A stretch of 64,000 bases of DNA from Haloplanus ruber (GTDB lineage Archaea > Halobacteriota > Halobacteria > Halobacteriales > Haloferacaceae). The notes beneath the pieces are model-generated. The model had not been told where the DNA came from, did no database searches, and worked only from the letters and a program-made list of their open reading frames with translations. Positions 26,079 to 35,553 of this stretch are shown here, one piece after another; position 1 is the stretch's first letter; every line of letters begins with the position of its first letter. The translations under genes were made by a program, and so were the position numbers. The stretch lies in the NCBI RefSeq assembly GCF_024494725.1, contig NZ_JANHDK010000001.1:558001-622000 (forward strand), written 5' to 3'.

Positions 26079-27311
26079 TTAGGAACGACGCGGGCTGTCG
26101 GGGGCGAGTGCGTCGTCGTAGATGGTGAGATAGAGGTCAGCAATCTCGTCACGGGTGGGTTTCCGAGGGTTGTTCTCGGGCGATCCGGAGTCGATGGCGT
26201 CCTGTGCCATCTCGTCGACCACGTCGAGGTACTCCTCGCGGGTGGGCACCTCGCCGAAGTCGTCGAGGTAGCCGGTGAGATCCAGGTCGGCACAGAGGTC
26301 GAGTACGCCGTCGGCGGCGGCGTCGGCGGCCGTACGGGTCGAGTCGTCCGCGTCGGCGGCGTCGAGGATCCGCGCGATTTCGGCGTACTTCTCGGGGGCG
26401 GCCATCGCAGAGAAGTCGACGACGTAGGGGAGAATGAGTCCGTTTGCGAGTCCGTGAGGGATGTGGAGTTGTGCGCCGAGGGGACGAGCGAGGCCGTGGA
26501 CCAGCGCTACGGAGGCGTTGGTAAACGCCTGGCCGGCCTGGAGTTGCCCGACCATCACGTCGGCGCGGGCGTCGAGGTTGTCGCCGTTGGCCCACGCGAC
26601 CGGCAGCGAGCGGGCGATGCGCTCCATGGCCTCCTCGGCGTAGCCGTCGGGCACGCTGTAAGATTTCACCGAGACGTAGGCCTCGATGGCGTGAGTCAAG
26701 GCGTCGATGCCCGTAAAGGCCGTATGGCTCTTGGGAAGTGACTGCGTGAGGACGGGGTCTTCGATGGCCACGTCGGGGACGACGTTCGCGGAGACGATGA
26801 GGAACTTCGTCGACGTGGACTCGTCGCTGACGACGACCGAGCGGGTCGCCTCACTCCCCGTGCCGGCGGTGGTGTTGACGGCGACGAGCGGCGGGGTGGG
26901 GTTGGGGACGCCCTCGTAGCCGGCACGGTCGACGCCGAACTCGCGGATCGGCCCTTCGTTGGTCGCGAGAATGCCGACCCCCTTGCCCGTGTCGATGGAG
27001 GAGCCGCCGCCGAGGGTGACGATCATGTCACAGTCCTCGCGTTCGTAGCGCGCGTGGGCGCTCTCGATGTTTTCGACGGTTGGATCGGGGCGGACGTCCG
27101 TGTACACCACCGGATCGACGCCCACCGTCTCCAGTTGGTCGATCACTCTGTCGCCGTGGAACTCGAAGATCTGTTCGGTGGCGACGACGAGAGCGGTGTT
27201 ACCGTACCGCGCGGCGTGCCCGCCGAGAGCTTCGACCGCTCCAGCCCCGAGTTCGATCCGGCCGGGCGAGACGACCGTCCGCGTCTCGCTTGCGAGTACC
27301 GTATCGTGCAT
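26079..27311 (-). CDS. iron-containing alcohol dehydrogenase
   Basis: A 410-residue group III ADH. NAD binding is shown by MIVTLGGGSSIDTGKGVGI, and the following VAVNTTAGTGSEATR is family-typical. The metal site lies in the C-terminal half with GIDALTHAIEAYVS and VHGLARPLGAQLHIPHGLAN, which provide the His ligands. It interconverts an alcohol and aldehyde (or a hydroxyacid semialdehyde) with NAD(H). It begins 66 bp past the stop of the AIM24 gene and is transcribed away from it on the minus strand. Confidence 0.92.
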   Translation of the reverse strand: MHDTVLASETRTVVSPGRIELGAGAVEALGGHAARYGNTALVVATEQIFEFHGDRVIDQLETVGVDPVVYTDVRPDPTVENIESAHARYEREDCDMIVTLGGGSSIDTGKGVGILATNEGPIREFGVDRAGYEGVPNPTPPLVAVNTTAGTGSEATRSVVVSDESTSTKFLIVSANVVPDVAIEDPVLTQSLPKSHTAFTGIDALTHAIEAYVSVKSYSVPDGYAEEAMERIARSLPVAWANGDNLDARADVMVGQLQAGQAFTNASVALVHGLARPLGAQLHIPHGLANGLILPYVVDFSAMAAPEKYAEIARILDAADADDSTRTAADAAADGVLDLCADLDLTGYLDDFGEVPTREEYLDVVDEMAQDAIDSGSPENNPRKPTRDEIADLYLTIYDDALAPDSPRRS

Positions 27312-27377
27312 GGCACACCCACAGTCGGCCCTGGCGGTCTTATACCTCGGGGTCGGGACGGGGGGTCTCGCGGGCGA

Positions 27378-28049
27378 TCAGTTGCTCGGCATGCGTGGCT
27401 GGAGGACCGAGACGAAAGCGTCCAGGTCGCGGGTCTGGTACCACGCCGTCCCGGGGCCGGTGAACTCGAAGACGAGTCCCTCGCCGCCAAGCACCGCCGA
27501 TTTCAGACTCCCGACGCTCCGCGTCTCGAAGTCGACGCTGTCGTCCCACGCCACGAGGTGTTCGTTGTCGAGCACGTACGACTCCCCGGCGTCGAGGTCG
27601 AGGCGTTCGAGGCCGCCGTAGGCATCGACGAAGGCCGTGCCCGTCCCTTTCAGCGCGAGGGGTGTCAGGCTGGCCTCCCCGAGCATCGACTTCAGCCCGC
27701 CGAGTTCGCTGTCGATGTCCACTCCGGGCGTCGCGGCGAGAAAGGCCCCGTCGGTGGTGTACAGCGTCTCGTCGTCGAGTTCGTGTTCCATCACGTCGCC
27801 GGGCGTCGAGGGGGCAAGCGTCACCGTCCCCGAGCCACCCTCGGCGACAAACTCGTTTGCGAACATGGACTCACCGCCGAGCATCGACTTCGCGGAACTG
27901 AGCAGGCCGTCACGGCTGGTCGATGTCTCGACGGCGACGTTCGACGAGTGGCCGACCATCGCTCCGGGTTCCGCGACGACGGACTCCCCCGCGTCGAGTT
28001 CGACTGTCAGATGTGTGTACGACGGTCGGTGTGTGAATTCGGTATTCAT
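27378..28049 (-). CDS. AIM24 / TIGR00266 family protein
   Basis: A 223-residue soluble beta-rich protein from ATG 28049 (MNTEFTHRPSYTHLTVELDA). ESVVAEPGAMVGHSSNVAVET, followed by SAKSMLGGESMFANEFVAEG, is the family signature. The late AYGGLERLDLDAGESYVLDNEH and FVSVLQP segments complete the AIM24 fold. The family has structural roles in mitochondria and unknown roles in prokaryotes. It is divergent from the FNR-like gene. Confidence 0.88.
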   Translation of the reverse strand: MNTEFTHRPSYTHLTVELDAGESVVAEPGAMVGHSSNVAVETSTSRDGLLSSAKSMLGGESMFANEFVAEGGSGTVTLAPSTPGDVMEHELDDETLYTTDGAFLAATPGVDIDSELGGLKSMLGEASLTPLALKGTGTAFVDAYGGLERLDLDAGESYVLDNEHLVAWDDSVDFETRSVGSLKSAVLGGEGLVFEFTGPGTAWYQTRDLDAFVSVLQPRMPSN

Positions 28050-28174
28050 GGATGACACCTTATCGACATACGCGTCCAGGAGGCTCATAACTCCTGTCCA
28101 GTGTCTCAGTGTCGGAGTCACGATACCGGTCCCGTCGGCCAAGGTTTATCCACGCCGACCGCGGTTCCACGAGT

Positions 28175-28798
28175 ATGCCACAGGTCACGGTCGAAGCCGT
28201 CGAGTCGGTCGGCGAGCGGACGGTCGCGCTGGAACTGCGGACGCCCGACGGGTTCGACGCCGCCCCCGGACAGTTCCTCTTGGTCCGGGCGACCGTCGAC
28301 GGGGTCGAAGAGTCCGGATACTACACGCTCTCCTCGCCGGAGACCGAGGAGCGAATGGAGGTAACCGTCGAGTACGTCCCCGAGGGAACCCTCGCCCCGT
28401 GGCTCGCCGAGCGAACCCCCGGCGACACGGTCGAAATCGAGGGTCCCTTCGGTGACGTTCGCTACACCGGAGACGGGCCGGCAGTCGTCCTCGCCGAGGG
28501 ACCGGGCATCGGCCCGGCGGTTGGCATCGCCGAACGCGCCCGAGAGAACGGCCACGACGCCACTATCGTCTTCTGGGGACAGGACCCACCCCATCGGAAT
28601 CGGCTGGACGCCCTCGAAGCCGACGGCGCGACGGTCATGCTCGTCGAGGCCCTCGACGAGGCGACGGACACCCTCGCGGCCGCCGCCGACGCGACGGTGT
28701 ACGTCTTCGGCTTCGAGTCGTTCGTCAGAGACGCAAAGACGGTTGCCGAGGCCGTCGGCGTCGACGACCTTCGGGCCGAGAGCTTCGGGCCGCGGTAG
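28175..28798 (+). CDS. ferredoxin--NADP reductase-like FAD/NAD(P)-binding oxidoreductase
   Basis: A 207-residue flavoprotein from ATG 28175 (MPQVTVEAVESVGERTVALE). The FAD-binding half contains YYTLSSPETEERMEVTVEYV. The nucleotide half contains LAEGPGIGPAVGIAERAR, the GxGxxP-type motif, and ends with VYVFGFESFVRDAKTVAEAV. It is short and lacks the iron-sulfur Cys motif of PyrK, so it is a minimal FNR-like module. The partner is unknown. The stop codon abuts that of the acyl-CoA synthetase on the other strand with no spacer. Confidence 0.85.
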   Translation: MPQVTVEAVESVGERTVALELRTPDGFDAAPGQFLLVRATVDGVEESGYYTLSSPETEERMEVTVEYVPEGTLAPWLAERTPGDTVEIEGPFGDVRYTGDGPAVVLAEGPGIGPAVGIAERARENGHDATIVFWGQDPPHRNRLDALEADGATVMLVEALDEATDTLAAAADATVYVFGFESFVRDAKTVAEAVGVDDLRAESFGPR

Positions 28799-30802
28799 CT
28801 ACCGCGCGTTCTCGATTTCCGCTAGCGCGTCGGGGTTCTCGATGCTGCTCATATCGCCGAGTTCCTCGCCCCGGTGGACGGCCTCGATGGCCCGGCGGAT
28901 GATCTTCCCGCTCTGGGTCTTGGGGAAGGTGTCGACGAATCGGACCTCGCGGGGGCGGAACGGCTTGCCGAGTTCCGTGCCGACCGTCTCCCGAATAGCC
29001 CCGCGCAGGTCGTCGCTCTCCGTCTCATCGGCTTCGAGGACGGCATAGAGGACGACCGCCGTCCCGGTCGTGTCGTCGGCGGCGCCGATGGCGGCGGCCT
29101 GGTTGACCGCCGGGTGTTCCATCGCGGCGCCCTCGACTTCCGCCGGCCCGACCTTCCGGCCCGCGACGTTGAGAGCGTCGTCGGCGCGGCCGTGCAGGAA
29201 CCAGAAGCCGTCTTCGTCCTTCTGGGCCCAGTCGCCGTGGTCCCACAGGCCCTCCCAGGTGCTCCAGTACTCCTCCAGATAGCGCTCGTCGCCGCTCCAC
29301 AGTGACTTCGTCATGCTCGGACAGGAGTCACGGGCAACGAGAAAGCCCCGCTCGTGTGCGTCGGCGATGGACTCTCCCTCGCGGTCGACGATGTCGATGT
29401 CCATCCCCAGCCCCGGTCCGCCGAGGGTGCAGGGCTTGAGCGGATTGATCGGCATGGGCATCAGAAAGCAGCCCATGATCTCGGTCCCTCCGGAGATGTT
29501 GATGATCGGCGTGTCGCCGCCGCCCACCTCCTCGTAGAACCAGAGCCACGATTCGGGGTCCCAAGGCTCGCCGGTCGACCCTAGGACGCGAAGCGTCGAG
29601 AGGTCGTGGCCCTCGACCCACTCGTCGCCCCGCTTGCGGAGCGCCCGAATCGCCGTGGGCGAGATGCCAAACTGCGTGATGCCGTGGTCGTCGATCATCC
29701 GCCAGAATCGATCCGGCTCCGGGTGGTCCGGTGCCCCTTCGTACATGAAGACCGTGCCGCCGTGAGCGTGGGTGCCCAACAGGGTCCACGGTCCCATCAT
29801 CCAGCCGATGTCGCTGACCCAGAAAAATCGGTCGGCGGGCTTGAGATCCATCCCGAAGTACACCTCCTTTGCCGCTTGGAGAAGTGCGCCGGCGTGGGTG
29901 TGGACGATGCCTTTCGGCCGCCCGGTCGTCCCCGAGGAGTACAGCAGCATCGACTCCTGGTTCGCGTCGAGGGATTTCGTCTCGTAGTCGTCGCTGGCCT
30001 CGCCGACTGCCTCGCTCCAGTGTTCGTCCCGGTCGTGCCACGGGATCGACCCGTCGCTCGCGAGGCCGAGGCGGTCGTAGACGACGACGTGTTCGACGTG
30101 GCCCGCCTGGTCGATGGCCTCGTCGGCCGTCGCCTTCAGTCGGACGTGGTCGCCCCGGCGATAGAAGCCGTCGCCCGTGAACAGGACGCTTGCTTCGGCG
30201 TCGTCGATACGGGTGGCCGTGGCGTCGACACCGAACCCCGAGAACACCGGGACGGCGACGGCACCCACCTTGAAACAGCCATAGAGGATGGCGATCACCT
30301 CGGGTACCATGGGCATATAGAGCGCGACGGTATCGCCCGTGCCGACCCCTCGGGATTCCAGGTAGTTCGCCACGCGGTTGGCCTCGCGGTGGAGTTCGTG
30401 ATAGGTGAGTTCCCGCACGTCGCCCGGTTCCCCCTCCCAGATGCAGGCGACCGTGTTGCGGGTCTCGGCGTCGGGGGCGGCGTGCCGGTCGAGGACGTTG
30501 TGAGCGGCGTTGAGGCGGGCACCGGGGAACCACTCGGTGAACTGCGGGCCTGCGGCGTCGTTGCGGACCGCGTCGTACCTTTCGTCGAACTCGATTCCGA
30601 GGTAGTCGACGAGTTCGTCCCAGAACCAGTCGACGCCGGACCGTGGCTCACCCGGGACTTCCGAGGTGGTCCGCTCGATCAACGCCTCGTAGTCGTCGAT
30701 GTCGTACGCCCGCATGAACTCGTGGACGTTGGTCGATTCGACGAACTCCCGGGAGGGTCGATGAACCACCCCGTCCGTCCGCGTTTCGCGTTCCGGAGCC
30801 AT
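28799..30802 (-). CDS. AMP-forming acyl-CoA synthetase (acetyl/acetoacetyl-CoA synthetase type)
   Basis: A 667-residue adenylate-forming enzyme from ATG 30802 (MAPERETRTDGVVHRPSREF). It has an ACAS-type N-terminal domain (SGVDWFWDELVDYLGIEFDE), then LLYSSGTTGRPKGIVHTHAG, GGTEIMGCF, GSTGEPWDPESWLWFYEEVG, a hinge WAQKDEDGFWFLHGRADDALN and the catalytic Lys in FPKTQSGKIIRR. This set resembles haloarchaeal acetate/propionate or acetoacetate-type CoA ligases with an ACAS_N domain. Substrate choice is not resolved. Confidence 0.88.
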   Translation of the reverse strand: MAPERETRTDGVVHRPSREFVESTNVHEFMRAYDIDDYEALIERTTSEVPGEPRSGVDWFWDELVDYLGIEFDERYDAVRNDAAGPQFTEWFPGARLNAAHNVLDRHAAPDAETRNTVACIWEGEPGDVRELTYHELHREANRVANYLESRGVGTGDTVALYMPMVPEVIAILYGCFKVGAVAVPVFSGFGVDATATRIDDAEASVLFTGDGFYRRGDHVRLKATADEAIDQAGHVEHVVVYDRLGLASDGSIPWHDRDEHWSEAVGEASDDYETKSLDANQESMLLYSSGTTGRPKGIVHTHAGALLQAAKEVYFGMDLKPADRFFWVSDIGWMMGPWTLLGTHAHGGTVFMYEGAPDHPEPDRFWRMIDDHGITQFGISPTAIRALRKRGDEWVEGHDLSTLRVLGSTGEPWDPESWLWFYEEVGGGDTPIINISGGTEIMGCFLMPMPINPLKPCTLGGPGLGMDIDIVDREGESIADAHERGFLVARDSCPSMTKSLWSGDERYLEEYWSTWEGLWDHGDWAQKDEDGFWFLHGRADDALNVAGRKVGPAEVEGAAMEHPAVNQAAAIGAADDTTGTAVVLYAVLEADETESDDLRGAIRETVGTELGKPFRPREVRFVDTFPKTQSGKIIRRAIEAVHRGEELGDMSSIENPDALAEIENAR

Positions 30803-30869
30803 GCCCCGAACTGGCACGCCGGACGCTAATAGATGTTCGTGTCGAACTTCGCCGACGGCGACCCGCCGA

Positions 30870-31661
30870 TCACAACACCGCGAGCAGGGCGTCGTGAATC
30901 CGGCCGTTCGAGGCGACGAGGCCCTCGCTCCGTGGCGTCCACGGGTCGCCGTCGAGGTCCGTCACCGTCCCGCCGGCGCGCTCGATCAGATGGACGCCAG
31001 CGACGGTGTCCCACGGGTGGGCTTCGGTGACGCCGACGGCGGCATCGAGGTGGCCGCCGGCGACGAGCGAGAGCGTCGTTTGTGCCGATCCGAAGCGGCG
31101 GACATCGCCCACGTGCGGGGAGAGCGCCCCGAGGAGCGAGCCGTACACCCCGTCTCCCGTGTACCGAAGCGTCGGGGCGACGATGCTCGCTTCGAGGCTC
31201 GACGCGTCGCTGACCGTTACCGAGTCGCCGTCGTCGACCGGGCCGTCCGGCTGGTACGTGGTCCGAATCACGTCGTCAGTTCCGGCGTGGTACTCGTCGC
31301 CGAGCATCGGGAGGCAGTTGGCGGCCGCGACGGGATCTCCGTCCACCACGACCGCGACGCTCGTCGCCCACAGCGGGATGTCCCGAACGTAGTTCGTCGT
31401 GCCGTCGATCGGGTCGACGATCCACGCCGTCTCGTCCGCCTGCAGGCGCTTGCGGCCGTCGCCCTCCTCGCCGACGACGGGGTCGTCGGGATACTCCTCG
31501 GCGAGGAACTCGACAATGCGTTCCTGGGTACGCCTATCGGCCTCGGTGACGAAGTCGGTCGCCGAGTCCTTCGTCTCGACGTCGAGTCCGGTGCGAAACA
31601 GTTCCGCCGCGAGGGCCGCACCGGCGCGGGCCGCCCGGACGGCCGTGATCCGTCGATCCAT
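30870..31661 (-). CDS. inositol monophosphatase family protein
   Basis: A 263-residue Mg2+-dependent sugar-phosphatase-fold protein from ATG 31661 (MDRRITAVRAARAGAALAAE). Metal ligands are visible: VVGEEGDG, WIVDPIDGTTNYVRD (DPIDGT motif) and AHPWDTVAGVHLIERAGG (WDxxAG motif). The family includes IMPases, fructose-1,6-bisphosphatases and NADP phosphatases. Because a separate class I Fbp lies at 58.3 kb, this one more likely acts on inositol phosphate or NADP (inference). Confidence 0.9.
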   Translation of the reverse strand: MDRRITAVRAARAGAALAAELFRTGLDVETKDSATDFVTEADRRTQERIVEFLAEEYPDDPVVGEEGDGRKRLQADETAWIVDPIDGTTNYVRDIPLWATSVAVVVDGDPVAAANCLPMLGDEYHAGTDDVIRTTYQPDGPVDDGDSVTVSDASSLEASIVAPTLRYTGDGVYGSLLGALSPHVGDVRRFGSAQTTLSLVAGGHLDAAVGVTEAHPWDTVAGVHLIERAGGTVTDLDGDPWTPRSEGLVASNGRIHDALLAVL

Positions 31662-31721
31662 GGCGTCAGCGTACCGCACGCGCTGACAAGAGCGGTTCGG
31701 TTCGGACGGGCCACACCGTCG

Positions 31722-32498
31722 CTATTCGCTTCCGAACGCGTCGGCGGTGAAGCCGTCGTCGACGGTCAGCACGCTCCCCGTGGTGTAGGTGGCCGCGTCG
31801 CTGGCGAGGTAGATTGCGGCGCCGACGATTTCCTCGGGGTCGGCCATTCGGCCGTGGACCGTCCGGCGAGTGATCTCTCGGTTCCGCTCGGTCCCCTCGT
31901 CGTACGTCCCCGTCGTCTGCTCGGAGCGGACGAATCCGGGTTTGATCGCGTTGACCCGGATCTCGGGGCCGAGTTCCTTCGCGGCCACCCGAGTGAACGA
32001 GTCGATCCCACCTTTCGCGGTCGTGTACGGCACGAGATTCGGGATCGCCGTCTGGTTCGAGATCGAAGAGATGGGGATGATCGACCCCTCGTCCATCCGC
32101 TCGGCGGCACTCTGAACCGCGCGGTAGGTGCCGTCGAGTTGCACGTCGAAGACCCGCTCCCAGTCCGCCTCGGTGCCGTCCGCGATGGTCGTCCGCGAGA
32201 TGTAGCTCTGGGAGGTGACGAGGATATCGATCCCACCGAGACCGTCGACCACGGCATCGAACATCGCGTCGATACTCTCAGGCTCGGTCACGTCGCAGGT
32301 CACCTCGACGGTCTCGGCGCCGAGATCGCGGAGGTCGGCCGCCGTCTCTGCGACCCGGCGTTCCGTTCGGCTCGTCGCCACCACGTCCGCGCCGTCGGCC
32401 GCGAAGCCACGCGCCAGCGCGCCACCGATGCCGCTCGTGCCACCGATCACGACCGCTCGCTTCCCCTCGACCGTCACGGGTGTGTGTTCGTAGGTCAC
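31722..32498 (-). CDS. SDR family oxidoreductase
   Basis: A 258-residue classical SDR. It shows AVVIGGTSGIGGALARGFAA for NAD(P) binding, VVATSRTERR (Arg-containing, favouring NADP), VTSQSYIS, SSISNQ with catalytic Ser, YTTAKGG (YxxxK) and GFVRSEQTTG. Probable start GTG 32498 (MTYEHTPVTVEGKR). The TSQ in place of NNAG near residue 90 is a small deviation. The substrate is unknown; it is 60 bp from the IMPase gene on the same strand. Confidence 0.85.
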   Translation of the reverse strand: MTYEHTPVTVEGKRAVVIGGTSGIGGALARGFAADGADVVATSRTERRVAETAADLRDLGAETVEVTCDVTEPESIDAMFDAVVDGLGGIDILVTSQSYISRTTIADGTEADWERVFDVQLDGTYRAVQSAAERMDEGSIIPISSISNQTAIPNLVPYTTAKGGIDSFTRVAAKELGPEIRVNAIKPGFVRSEQTTGTYDEGTERNREITRRTVHGRMADPEEIVGAAIYLASDAATYTTGSVLTVDDGFTADAFGSE

Positions 32499-32635
32499 GA
32501 GAGGCCGGTCGGCGGTCGAGACCTTAGCCGTTGTCCCCGCGCCCCGCCTGCCCGGTTCCGAGGCCGATTTCGATCAGTGCGGTCACAGGAGCGGCACACC
32601 GGAAGCCTCATCTCATGTGGATGACTCTCACACAT

Positions 32636-33223
32636 ATGTCCTCGTCAGTCGATACCGGCGACCTGCCGCTCGTTGAGGGTGTCGTCGCCGGCGCCGCCGC
32701 CTGGATCGTCGGCTACCTGCTCACGGCGCTGGTCGTCCTCGCCCGTCTCGACAGGTCCGAACTGGGCGATATTTCCGACAACGTCGGCGGCGGCAACAGC
32801 ATCGACTTCATCGGCTGGGTGTTTTTCAACAGTCACTTCGTCGGCACCGTCGTCGAGGCTGGATTTCTCGGCTTTGGCGGGTCGAACACGACGTCGTTCG
32901 TCGGCGGGGACGGGTTCACGCCGCTCCTGTATCTGGTTCCGGTGGCGCTGCTGATCGGGGCGGGGCTGGCGGTCGGCCGCGCGCGAGGCGTCGCGGGGAC
33001 GACCGACGGCGCAGTCGCTGGCTCTCTCGTCGTCCTGCCGTATCTGGCCCTGTCGATCATCGGCGCGATGCTGTTCCGTGTCTCGACCGAGGGGCTTGGC
33101 GCCAGCTTCAGCGGCCGGCCCGAACTCCTACCGGCGGTGTTGCTAGCTGGCGTCGTGTTCCCCGCGGTTCTCGGCGCACTCGGCGGCATCGTCGCCGGGA
33201 ACACCGGTCCCGGACGGGCGTGA
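32636..33223 (+). CDS. haloarchaeal small polytopic membrane protein
   Basis: A 195-residue protein from ATG 32636 (MSSSVDTGDLPLVEGVVAGA). It has about five hydrophobic helices (AAAWIVGYLLTALVVLARL, LYLVPVALLIGAGLAVG, GSLVVLPYLALSIIGAML and the C-terminal LLAGVVFPAVLGALGGIVA). A soluble stretch GDISDNVGGGNSIDFIGWVF lies between helices 1 and 2. The sequence is typical of a haloarchaeal family without assigned function. Its 5' gap (137 bp) holds only promoter-like sequence. Confidence 0.78.
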   Translation: MSSSVDTGDLPLVEGVVAGAAAWIVGYLLTALVVLARLDRSELGDISDNVGGGNSIDFIGWVFFNSHFVGTVVEAGFLGFGGSNTTSFVGGDGFTPLLYLVPVALLIGAGLAVGRARGVAGTTDGAVAGSLVVLPYLALSIIGAMLFRVSTEGLGASFSGRPELLPAVLLAGVVFPAVLGALGGIVAGNTGPGRA

Positions 33224-33308
33224 GCTTCGGTCCACGGAGACAGAATGCGGGGACGGGTCGTCGGAACGACCCCCTACACATATGCCGGCGGCGCCCCTCC
33301 GCGGTCGT

Positions 33309-34244
33309 ATGCGCGAGTTCGACAAGACTGTCGTCTCCTGTGCGGTGACGGGAGCGATCCACACGCCGACCATGTCCCCGCACCTTCCGATCACCGCCGA
33401 GGAGATTGCCGCCGAGGCCGTCGCCGCCGCCGAGGCCGGGGCGAGTATCGTCCACGTCCACGTTCGCGACGAGGCGACCGGCGAACCGGTCACGGATCTC
33501 GACCTGTTCCGCGAGGTTGCCGAGACCGTCGCCGAGGGCTGTGACGCGATTGTCCAGCCGACCACCGGCGGCGCGCCGACAATGCCACCCGAAGAGCGCA
33601 TCCAGGTCGTCCCCGAACTTGAACCCGAGATGGCCTCCTGTAACATGGGGTCGATCAACTTTGGCCTCTACCAGTTGGTCGAGAAGTACGACGAGTTCGA
33701 GTACGACTGGGAGCCCGAATATCTCGATGGCACCCGTGACCTCATCTTTCAGAACACCTTCGCTGATCTGGAGACTATCCTTCCAATCTTCGACGAACAC
33801 GACACCAAGCCCGAACTGGAGGTGTACGACGTTGGCCACCTCTACAACGCGAAACACCTGGTCGACCGGGGGCTGGTGCAAACGCCGATACACATCCAGT
33901 TCGTCCTCGGCATCCACGGTGGAATCGGTGCGAGCGCGAAGAACCTGAACCACCTCGTGGACGTGGCCGAGGACCTCTTCGGCGACGACTTCACCTTCTC
34001 GGTCATCGGCGCCGGCCGCCACGAGTTCCCCCTCGGCACGCAGGCCGTCTCGATGGGGGGCCACGCCCGGGTGGGACTGGAGGATAACCTCTATCTCGAA
34101 CGCGGTCGGCTGGCGGAGAGCAACGCCGAACTCGTCGAGAAGATGGTACGGCTCACCCGCGAGGTGGCGGGACGGGAGGTCGCCACCCCCGTCGAGACGC
34201 GGGAGTTGCTCGGACTGAAAGGGAAGTCGTCGACGGCGTTCTGA
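33309..34244 (+). CDS. BKACE family beta-keto acid cleavage enzyme
   Basis: A 311-residue protein from ATG 33309 (MREFDKTVVSCAVTGAIHTP). The zinc site of the family is seen in AGASIVHVHVRD (H49 and H51). The later QPTTGGAPTMPPEER, MASCNMGSINF and ELEVYDVGHLYNAKHL are conserved BKACE blocks. Members condense a beta-keto acid with acetyl-CoA to give a CoA ester and acetoacetate; the prototype cleaves 3-keto-5-aminohexanoate in lysine fermentation. The gene is 51 bp upstream of a lyase homologue, suggesting one pathway. Confidence 0.9.
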   Translation: MREFDKTVVSCAVTGAIHTPTMSPHLPITAEEIAAEAVAAAEAGASIVHVHVRDEATGEPVTDLDLFREVAETVAEGCDAIVQPTTGGAPTMPPEERIQVVPELEPEMASCNMGSINFGLYQLVEKYDEFEYDWEPEYLDGTRDLIFQNTFADLETILPIFDEHDTKPELEVYDVGHLYNAKHLVDRGLVQTPIHIQFVLGIHGGIGASAKNLNHLVDVAEDLFGDDFTFSVIGAGRHEFPLGTQAVSMGGHARVGLEDNLYLERGRLAESNAELVEKMVRLTREVAGREVATPVETRELLGLKGKSSTAF

Positions 34245-34295
34245 TCCGCGGCGGCGGACGAAAACCCTTAGTACGGTCCTCGGACAAGCGGGGTC

Positions 34296-35552
34296 ATGCT
34301 CTGGGAGAACACCGATCACTCGGCGAGCGAGGCGACACTCCAGTACACGATGGAGCCAAAGGAGTTCGAAAACCGGTTTCTCCCGTACGACGTCTTGACC
34401 AACCTCGCCCACGTGACGATGCTGAACCGGCAGGGGTTTGTCACCGACGACGAACTCACCGCGCTCCGGGCGGCGCTCACCGACCTCTACCGCGAGGCGC
34501 CGGCAGTCGAGGGTGAGGACGTCCACACCTTCGTCGAGGAGCGGGTGACCCAGCGCACCGAGGCGGGCAAGAAGATGCACCTCGCCCGGTCGCGCAACGA
34601 TCAGGTTTTCGTCGACACGCGGCTGTTCATGAAAGACGCAGCTATCGACCTCGCCGACCGAATCCTGGGACTCGTCTCCGCTCTCGACACCTTCGCCGCC
34701 GAGAAGAACATGCTGATCCCGGGATACACACATCAGCAACAGGCTATGCCCTCCTCGACGGGACTGTGGGCGTCGAGTTACGCCGACGCACTCGTCGACG
34801 ACCTGCGGTCGCTCAGGGCGACTTACCGCATCGTCGACTCGAACCCTCTCGGCGCCGCCGCCTCCTACGGCACTAGCCTCGATATCGACCGCGACCTGAC
34901 CACCGAGTTGCTCGGGTTCTCCCAGAAACAGCACAACCCGATCTACTGCTCGAATCGCGGGAAACAGGAGTTACAGCTCCTCCAGACGCTCGATCTGGTT
35001 ATGCTCGACATCCAGAAGCTCGCCGAGGATCTCATCAACTTCTCCGAGGACCAGCAGTTCTTCGCGTTGCCCGACGAGTACTGCACGGGGAGCAGCATCA
35101 TGCCACAGAAGCGCAACCCCGACATCCTGGAGTTGGCGCGGGCGAAAGCCGAGGAGGTGTCCGCGAGCAAGGAGGCCGTCCGCCGCATCATCGGCAAACT
35201 CCCCAGCGGCTACAACCGCGACAGTCAGCGGACGAAAAAACACCTGCTCGAGAGCATCGATACGGTGCGGGCCACCGTCGACATTCTCACACCACTGATC
35301 GAGGACCTGGAACTCTCGGCGGAGTTCACCGTCGACGAGGGCATCTTTGCCGCCTACACCGCAAACCGGAAGGTCGAGGACGGGATGGCCTTCCGCGACG
35401 CCTACCACGAGGTCAAATCGACCGCCGAGTACGAGGTCAGCGACGACGTGGCCGAACCGGTGCGACAGCCGTTGGGCGACCTGCGGGCGTTCTGGAGCGA
35501 CGAGCGCGAGGCGTTCGACCGAACGTCCGAGCGACTACTGGCCGCCGACTGA
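34296..35552 (+). CDS. argininosuccinate lyase-like fumarase-superfamily enzyme
   Basis: A 418-residue protein, shorter than standard ArgH (about 460-500). Fumarase-superfamily signatures are clear: HLARSRNDQ with SRND at 99-102, GYTHQQQ at 143-149 (ArgH usually GYTHLQ), PLGAAASYG, and GSSIMPQKRNPD at 265-276 (ArgH usually MPQKKNP). The catalytic Ser loop is therefore kept. Substitutions around the substrate loops and the shorter length suggest a different substrate from argininosuccinate. It follows the BKACE gene by 51 bp and is probably co-transcribed. Start ATG 34296 has a CCCTTA box 26-31 nt upstream. Confidence 0.85.
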   Translation: MLWENTDHSASEATLQYTMEPKEFENRFLPYDVLTNLAHVTMLNRQGFVTDDELTALRAALTDLYREAPAVEGEDVHTFVEERVTQRTEAGKKMHLARSRNDQVFVDTRLFMKDAAIDLADRILGLVSALDTFAAEKNMLIPGYTHQQQAMPSSTGLWASSYADALVDDLRSLRATYRIVDSNPLGAAASYGTSLDIDRDLTTELLGFSQKQHNPIYCSNRGKQELQLLQTLDLVMLDIQKLAEDLINFSEDQQFFALPDEYCTGSSIMPQKRNPDILELARAKAEEVSASKEAVRRIIGKLPSGYNRDSQRTKKHLLESIDTVRATVDILTPLIEDLELSAEFTVDEGIFAAYTANRKVEDGMAFRDAYHEVKSTAEYEVSDDVAEPVRQPLGDLRAFWSDEREAFDRTSERLLAAD

Positions 35553-35553
35553 T

